Source: Aromatoleum diolicum (GTDB lineage Bacteria; Pseudomonadota; Gammaproteobacteria; Burkholderiales; Rhodocyclaceae). Taken from it: 64,000 bases of DNA. Position numbers and translations under genes: made by a program. Each line of letters starts with the position of its first letter. The stretch's first letter is position 1. Below the pieces are notes generated by a model. The model was not told the DNA's origin. It made no database searches and saw nothing but the letters and a program-made list of their open reading frames with translations. Positions 60,221 through 64,000 of the stretch are shown one piece after another. Where the stretch lies: the NCBI RefSeq assembly GCF_012910955.1, contig NZ_WTVQ01000006.1, forward strand, positions 105,804 through 169,803, read 5' to 3'.

Positions 60221-61135
60221 TTACCCGGCCCGTGCCTCTTCCCGCACCCAGTCGCACACTGCCGCCACCGCCGGCCGCACTTCGGCGCCAGGTAGGCGCA
60301 GCAAGTGATACTGGTAAGGCCCCTTCACCGACAGGCCGTTAAACAACACCCGCAGGCGTCCACCCGTGATCGCGTCGCCCAATATGTGTTCGCCCGCCAG
60401 CGCCACACCCTGCCCGGCGATTGCCGCTTCCAGGGTGAGATAGGTATGCGAGAAGAGGTGCCCCGCGAGGCGGCGCGGCGGCTTGACGCCCACCGCCTCG
60501 AACCACTTGGGCCAGTCCACCTCGTCGGGGAGCGCGTCAATCATCTCGTCATGGAGCAGGGGTAGGCGGAAGAGGTCGGCCGGCGTGGCGAGATTCGGGT
60601 GAGCCTCAAGGAAGCGGGGGCTGGCGACGGCGACGAAATTCTCGATCAGCAGCTCTTCCGATGCCAGTCCGGGATACGGCCCCCGTCCCAGGCGAATCGC
60701 CACATCCGCCTCACCGTGAAACAGATCGACGTGTTTCACGGAGGCCAGCACACGCACCTCTATATCCGGATGGCGGACCGCCAGCCGTGGCAGGCGCGGC
60801 ATGAGCCAGCGAGTCACCAGCGAGGGCATGGCCGTCACGGTCACCACCCGGTCATCGCGGCGGACCAGCAATTGCCGGGTCGCAGCGGATAGTTGCTCGA
60901 ACGTGTCTGCCACCGCCGCCGCATAGGCGGAGCCTGCCGGCGTGGGCACGACCCCGCGGGCGTGACGTTCGAAAAGCCGCATGTCCAGCCATTCTTCGAG
61001 CTGCTTCACCTGATGGGCCACTGCGTTGGGAGTCAGCGCAAGTTCGTCGGCGGCGCGGGCGAAACCGCCGGTGCGCACCGCAGCCTCGAACGCGCGCAGA
61101 CAGGCGAGCGGAGGGAGTTTCATCCTGAGCCTCAA
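60221..61135 (-). CDS. LysR-family (GcvA-like) transcriptional regulator
   Basis: This 304-residue protein has an N-terminal winged helix (LACLRAFEAAVRTGGFARAA, then ALTPNAVAHQVKQLEEWL) and a LysR substrate-binding domain. The sequence around LPRLAVRHPDIEVRV and HGEADVAIRLGRGPYPGL is typical of the GcvA/AmpR subgroup. It diverges from the EamA transporter, with a 91-base shared control region holding a perfect palindrome. It most likely regulates that transporter and itself. Confidence 0.92.
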   Translation of the reverse strand: MRLRMKLPPLACLRAFEAAVRTGGFARAADELALTPNAVAHQVKQLEEWLDMRLFERHARGVVPTPAGSAYAAAVADTFEQLSAATRQLLVRRDDRVVTVTAMPSLVTRWLMPRLPRLAVRHPDIEVRVLASVKHVDLFHGEADVAIRLGRGPYPGLASEELLIENFVAVASPRFLEAHPNLATPADLFRLPLLHDEMIDALPDEVDWPKWFEAVGVKPPRRLAGHLFSHTYLTLEAAIAGQGVALAGEHILGDAITGGRLRVLFNGLSVKGPYQYHLLRLPGAEVRPAVAAVCDWVREEARAG

Positions 61136-61138
61136 TAA

Positions 61139-61159
61139 TTTTGCGCCTCAAGCGCAAAA
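61139..61159. promoter_or_regulatory. Probable LysR operator
   Basis: TTTTGCGC-CTCAA-GCGCAAAA is a perfect eight-base palindrome with a five-base centre, directly upstream of the LysR start and facing the transporter gene. The place and symmetry suit a LysR-type recognition site. Confidence 0.72.
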
Positions 61160-61226
61160 CTATCGGTTTGCGGCGGGAAAGACAACTCGCATAGGCTGTG
61201 CAACGTAATCACGTCAGGATTCGATC

Positions 61227-62102
61227 ATGCCGCTCTCCGGTTTTTTTCTGATCATTAGCTCCGCTGCCGGCTTCGGCAGCATTGCACTATTTGCCCATCT
61301 CGCCCACGCGGACGGTGTCAGCACCACCACGCTGATTTTCCTGCGCTTCGCCCTGGGTGCCGCAATGCTGGGGGCGTGGATCTTCATCAACCGCATTCCG
61401 CTTCCGCGAGGCCGCGCCCTTGCCGGTTACAGCCTGATCGGCGGTGGCCTGTACGCGGCGGCGGCCGCTGCCTATTTCGCGGCACTTCAACACGCGAGCA
61501 GCGGTCTGGTGTCCCTGCTGCTGTATACCAACCCGATTTGCGTCGCAGTCATCTCGGCCATCGCCGGCTTCGATCGCCTCGGCCGTATCGAGATCGGCGC
61601 CCTGCTCCTGGCCGCCGTCGGACTCACCCTTACCCTGGCCGGCGACCACAGCGGCCAACCGATCGGGATCGCCCTTGGCCTGTTGGGGGGTGTCGTCTAT
61701 GCGCTGTATATCGTCACCGGCAGTCGCCTGCCGGCGCAGACCTCGCCGCTCGCCGGTGCGTTCGTGGTGCTCGCCTCCGGCGCACTGGTGCACGGCAGTA
61801 TCGCCGCCGTCACGGGTTTCGACTGGCCGGATACCTCCCGCGGGTGGCTCGCGGCAATCGGCATCGGAATCTTCGGTTCGGCGTTCGCCATCGGCGCCTT
61901 CCTCGCCGGATTGCGCCAGATCGGGCCAACCCGGGCGTCGGTTCTGTCCACGGTCGAACCGCTCGTCACCGTCACGCTCGGCGCGGTCTTCCTCGGGGAA
62001 CGCTGGCAGGCACAACAACTATTCGGCGGACTGGTCATCCTCCTCGCCGCCACGCTCATCGCTACCGCGAGCGGACGCCGCGCGACCCAGGAGATCGCGT
62101 AA
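61227..62102 (+). CDS. EamA/DMT-family transporter
   Basis: This 291-residue membrane protein has the two EamA repeats of the drug/metabolite transporter superfamily. About ten hydrophobic helices are visible, from FLIISSAAGFGSIALFAHLA to LFGGLVILLAATLIATAS. Each repeat ends with the usual RxxxxALLA/PLVTVxLGxxFLGE-like segment. It exports or imports small metabolites, identity unknown. The divergent LysR regulator is the likely controller. Confidence 0.92.
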   Translation: MPLSGFFLIISSAAGFGSIALFAHLAHADGVSTTTLIFLRFALGAAMLGAWIFINRIPLPRGRALAGYSLIGGGLYAAAAAAYFAALQHASSGLVSLLLYTNPICVAVISAIAGFDRLGRIEIGALLLAAVGLTLTLAGDHSGQPIGIALGLLGGVVYALYIVTGSRLPAQTSPLAGAFVVLASGALVHGSIAAVTGFDWPDTSRGWLAAIGIGIFGSAFAIGAFLAGLRQIGPTRASVLSTVEPLVTVTLGAVFLGERWQAQQLFGGLVILLAATLIATASGRRATQEIA

Positions 62103-62256
62103 GGGCCTGCGCCTCCCCTGCCCGGCCCTACACCCCTCCCCCTGCCGCGTGGTAGCGGAACCACAAGAGACATTCTACGTTTCGGTGCCCGGCGGCAGGT
62201 TTCTGAACGGAGCAGCCCCCCCCGAGCGGAGGCTGAATGAGAGCTCATCGGCCGAG

Positions 62257-63873
62257 GATAGGGGTAGGGAACGGCGATCGCCGTCCCCTCCCTCCGAACC
62301 CGGTGTGCAGTTTTCCCGCGACGGGCTCTCCAGTCAGTTGTTTCCTCATCGGGATTGGCGCGCCGATCGATGGACTTCGGACATCGTGAACAGCCCAAGG
62401 TCGGCGAAGAAAGCATTTGGCCATTGTTTGTGATCGCGTAGGCATCGACCTTGGCCCGGTCGGTGCTTTTGCCGGCGCAGCATCGCCCGCAATCGACGGC
62501 GAACAAAGCCGTCGATTGACGAGAAGGTGAACCGATGGGCATGTTTGAAGTAGCCGTACCAGCCTTTCAGAGTCGGATTGAGCGACGCAATCACGCATTC
62601 GACGGAATGTCCGCCGTTACGCTTCGTCTTGGCGCGGATCCTATCGCGCAACGACATCAGACTTTTCTTGCGCACCCAACGCTGCCCTGCTTCAAACCGG
62701 TAACCCAGAAACTCGAACCCTTGTCCTTCCACTCGGCAATCCCCGACATGGGTCTTGTCCGGATGAAGCGTCAATCCGTTCGCACTCACCCAAGCATGCA
62801 TGCGAGCCAGCGCAGATTCCGCTTCCTCCCGACTGCGACACAACACCACGGCGTCATCCGCGTACCGCACCATCACCGACCCGGCTTCACGCATTTCAAC
62901 GTCAAGCTCGTGAAGGTAGACGTTGGCGAGCAAGGGGCTAATCACCGCCCCCTGCGGACTGCCAGAGGTCGGCGTCCACCGCTTCATGTCTTCCATGATG
63001 TCTTGCTTGAGAAAGCGCTGAACGAGCTCCAGCAACCGACCGTCTGCAATCCGGTTTCCCACTTTCGTGAGAAGGGATGCATGTGGAATCGTGTCAAAGT
63101 AGCTTTGCAGGTCCGCGTCCACCACCCAGAAGTGTCCCGCTTTCAAATGCCGGTCCACTTCACGCAGCGCATCTTTGCAGCCCAACCCCTGCCGGAAGCC
63201 GAAGCTTCTCGACTCGAATTCGTGCTCAAAGATCGGCTCGATCACCAGCTTCAGCGCAGCCTGAACCACGCGGTCTTTGACAGCTGGTATACCGAGCGGG
63301 CGCTGCCCCTTGCCTTTGGGGATATACACACGTCTTACCGGCTGCGGACGATAGCTCCCCTCCCGCAGCGCTCGCGCCAGTTCGGCCAGATAGCAGTCCC
63401 GTGCTTGCGCGAATCGCTCCACGCTCATCCGGTCCACTCCCGCCGCCCCAGCGTTTCGTTCGACCTGTGCCCATCCCAGCCCCAACGTTTCAAGGCGCGA
63501 TACTTTGTCGATCAGACTATGCCATTTGCCTCCCTTAACTCCGATTTGTAGAGCAGCCAACATAGCTTCCGTCCAGATTGGAGCGGGCGCGAATTTCCGC
63601 TGCACGCAGCTTCCCAGCGCGCTTGCATCTCGTCTAGTCGTTTCCGACACTGGTGATGCTTCGACTCTCATCTCTGCCTCTTTCCGGCCTTTCGCTATCA
63701 ACTTTCCTGCCCCACTTCCCTGATGCGCCTTTTGCTCTGACGCACTTCTCCACGGCCCAACCCACTGCTCCGTGTTCGGTACTATTGGGACTCTGACTCC
63801 TGCCGGCGTTCACCTCGCCAACAGGTCTCCCCGCTTGCTACGTGCCACTTTCCCATCGTTCCGTCCTCAACCA
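62257..63873 (-). mobile_element. Group II intron, 5' part cut by an IS3-family end
   Basis: The 3' end is intact. A domain V-like hairpin lies at 62296-62328 (GAGCCCG pairing with CGGGUUC across a GAAA-type tip). A domain VI-like stem at 62258-62295 ends in CUACCCCUAUC. The encoded reverse transcriptase fills domain IV. Upstream only about 200 bases precede the protein start before the IS end at 63874, too few for domains I-III. The sequence next to it (GGGGAGACCUGUUGG and AUAGUACCGAACACGG) looks like late domain I. The intron is therefore interrupted or truncated by the insertion sequence. Confidence 0.78.
62346..63701 (-). CDS. ltrA: Group II intron reverse transcriptase/maturase
   Basis: This protein of up to 451 residues has the reverse transcriptase fingers and palm, with VRRVYIPKGKGQRPLGIPAV, VVDADLQSYFDTIPH, GSPQGAVISPLLANVYLHEL and the catalytic VRYADDAVVL. 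The maturase (GIIM) region contains HVGDCRVEGQGFEFLGYRF and LNPTLKGWYGYFKHA. A C-terminal RCLRDHKQWPNAFFADLGLF stretch follows. No HNH endonuclease is attached. The start may be ATG 63671 (MRVEASPVSE), which fits related proteins better than 63701. It would splice the intron and copy it into new sites, but splicing is unlikely if the intron's 5' domains are gone. Confidence 0.92.
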   Translation of the reverse strand: MIAKGRKEAEMRVEASPVSETTRRDASALGSCVQRKFAPAPIWTEAMLAALQIGVKGGKWHSLIDKVSRLETLGLGWAQVERNAGAAGVDRMSVERFAQARDCYLAELARALREGSYRPQPVRRVYIPKGKGQRPLGIPAVKDRVVQAALKLVIEPIFEHEFESRSFGFRQGLGCKDALREVDRHLKAGHFWVVDADLQSYFDTIPHASLLTKVGNRIADGRLLELVQRFLKQDIMEDMKRWTPTSGSPQGAVISPLLANVYLHELDVEMREAGSVMVRYADDAVVLCRSREEAESALARMHAWVSANGLTLHPDKTHVGDCRVEGQGFEFLGYRFEAGQRWVRKKSLMSLRDRIRAKTKRNGGHSVECVIASLNPTLKGWYGYFKHAHRFTFSSIDGFVRRRLRAMLRRQKHRPGQGRCLRDHKQWPNAFFADLGLFTMSEVHRSARQSR

Positions 63874-64000
63874 TGAATCGCACCGGGTTCCGTGGAGGCC
63901 GGTTGGTTTAAGTCAGGCCGCGATGGCGGCCTGACGGGCGAGTTGCCCGTAGTAGTTTGCCTCAGCTTCTGCGGGCGGGATATACCCGATGGGTTCGAGC
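63874..64000 (-). mobile_element. Right end of an IS3-family insertion sequence
   Basis: The terminal sequence TGAATCGCACCGGGTTCCGT starts at 63874 and has the TG-start and GC-rich body of IS3-family ends. The transposase tail lies inside it and the element continues past the window. It abuts the group II intron with no intervening gene. Confidence 0.75.
63913..64000 (-). CDS. IS3-family transposase OrfB, C-terminal end only
   Basis: The last 28 codons before the window edge read LEPIGYIPPAEAEANYYGQL and end AAIAA before the stop. The P-A-E-A-E-x-x-YY tail is characteristic of IS3-family OrfB integrases. The catalytic DDE core lies outside the window. Confidence 0.82.
   Translation of the reverse strand, partial: LEPIGYIPPAEAEANYYGQLARQAAIAA

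Noticed and set aside
63875..63883. GTGCGATTC on the minus strand as the group II intron 5' end
   Set aside because: It fits the GUGCG consensus, but the same bases belong to the IS3-family terminal repeat next to the transposase tail, and the distance to the protein start is too short for domains I-III.

Overview
The window looks like DNA from a GC-rich betaproteobacterium, most likely an Azoarcus/Thauera/Aromatoleum-type member of the Rhodocyclales. This is inferred from gene content: a PQQ alcohol dehydrogenase with an AOR-type oxidoreductase, AcoR and IclR regulators, a NosR-like protein and adipyl-type beta-oxidation genes. Plasmid-type and ICE-type backbone genes, an iteron origin, a group II intron and an IS3-family end indicate a large plasmid or a composite genomic island. 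No rRNA, tRNA or CRISPR array was seen.

Layout. (1) 0.3-5.4 kb: MoxY/MoxX-like two-component system, an EAL-only protein and a NosR-like polyferredoxin membrane protein. (2) 5.4-14.9 kb: an AcoR-type sigma-54 activator, then an IclR-controlled divergon. Acyl-CoA dehydrogenase lies on one side; enoyl-CoA hydratase, 3-hydroxyacyl-CoA dehydrogenase, 3-oxoadipyl-CoA-type thiolase and an Old Yellow Enzyme lie on the other. (3) 14.7-20.5 kb, minus strand: an AOR-family oxidoreductase, a PQQ alcohol dehydrogenase with the lanthanide-type Asp-Tyr-Asp signature, a MoxJ-like binding protein fused to cytochrome c, a DUF1097 gene broken by an amber codon, and the 3' stub of a second acoR. (4) 20.8-24.0 kb: an IHF-alpha-like gene, about 1 kb of gene-poor DNA holding an orphan copy of a structured RNA, and a REC-GGDEF-EAL protein. 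(5) 24.2-46.7 kb, minus strand: a complete type 2 BREX (Pgl) phage-defence operon (XRE regulator, pglW, pglX, pglY, pglZ, brxD, brxHI) with a NYN-LOTUS gene at its end. A three-gene AT-richer cassette sits between pglZ and brxD: two nucleoside-deoxyribosyltransferase-like proteins and a nucleoside-phosphorylase-like protein. (6) 47-57.5 kb, mainly minus strand: mobile-element backbone genes (SNF2 helicase, NPPY methyltransferase, DUF3275, DUF3577, unknowns), then plasmid-type RepA with six iterons. (7) 57.6-64 kb: a kfrA-like remnant, DUF72, H-NS-family, LysR and EamA transporter genes, a group II intron cut by an IS3-family end.

The two strongest observations. First, the three-gene cassette inside the BREX operon is built like a nucleotide-sensing or nucleotide-depleting module and I do not recognise it as a named system. 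Second, a short structured RNA occurs five times: in the leaders of four backbone genes and once alone at 21.5 kb. Both its stem-loop and a loop-to-tail pseudoknot show compensatory base changes between copies. Its setting resembles the described radC RNA motif, but that match is untested. The orphan copy sits on the far side of the BREX island from the others, which suggests the defence island landed inside, or rearranged, the mobile backbone.

How the genes may work together. The periplasmic PQQ enzyme would oxidise an alcohol and pass electrons to its fused cytochrome partner. The AOR-type enzyme may oxidise the resulting aldehyde inside the cell. The beta-oxidation genes would finish a dicarboxylic or cyclic-alcohol-derived acyl-CoA. 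The substrate is not identifiable from sequence.
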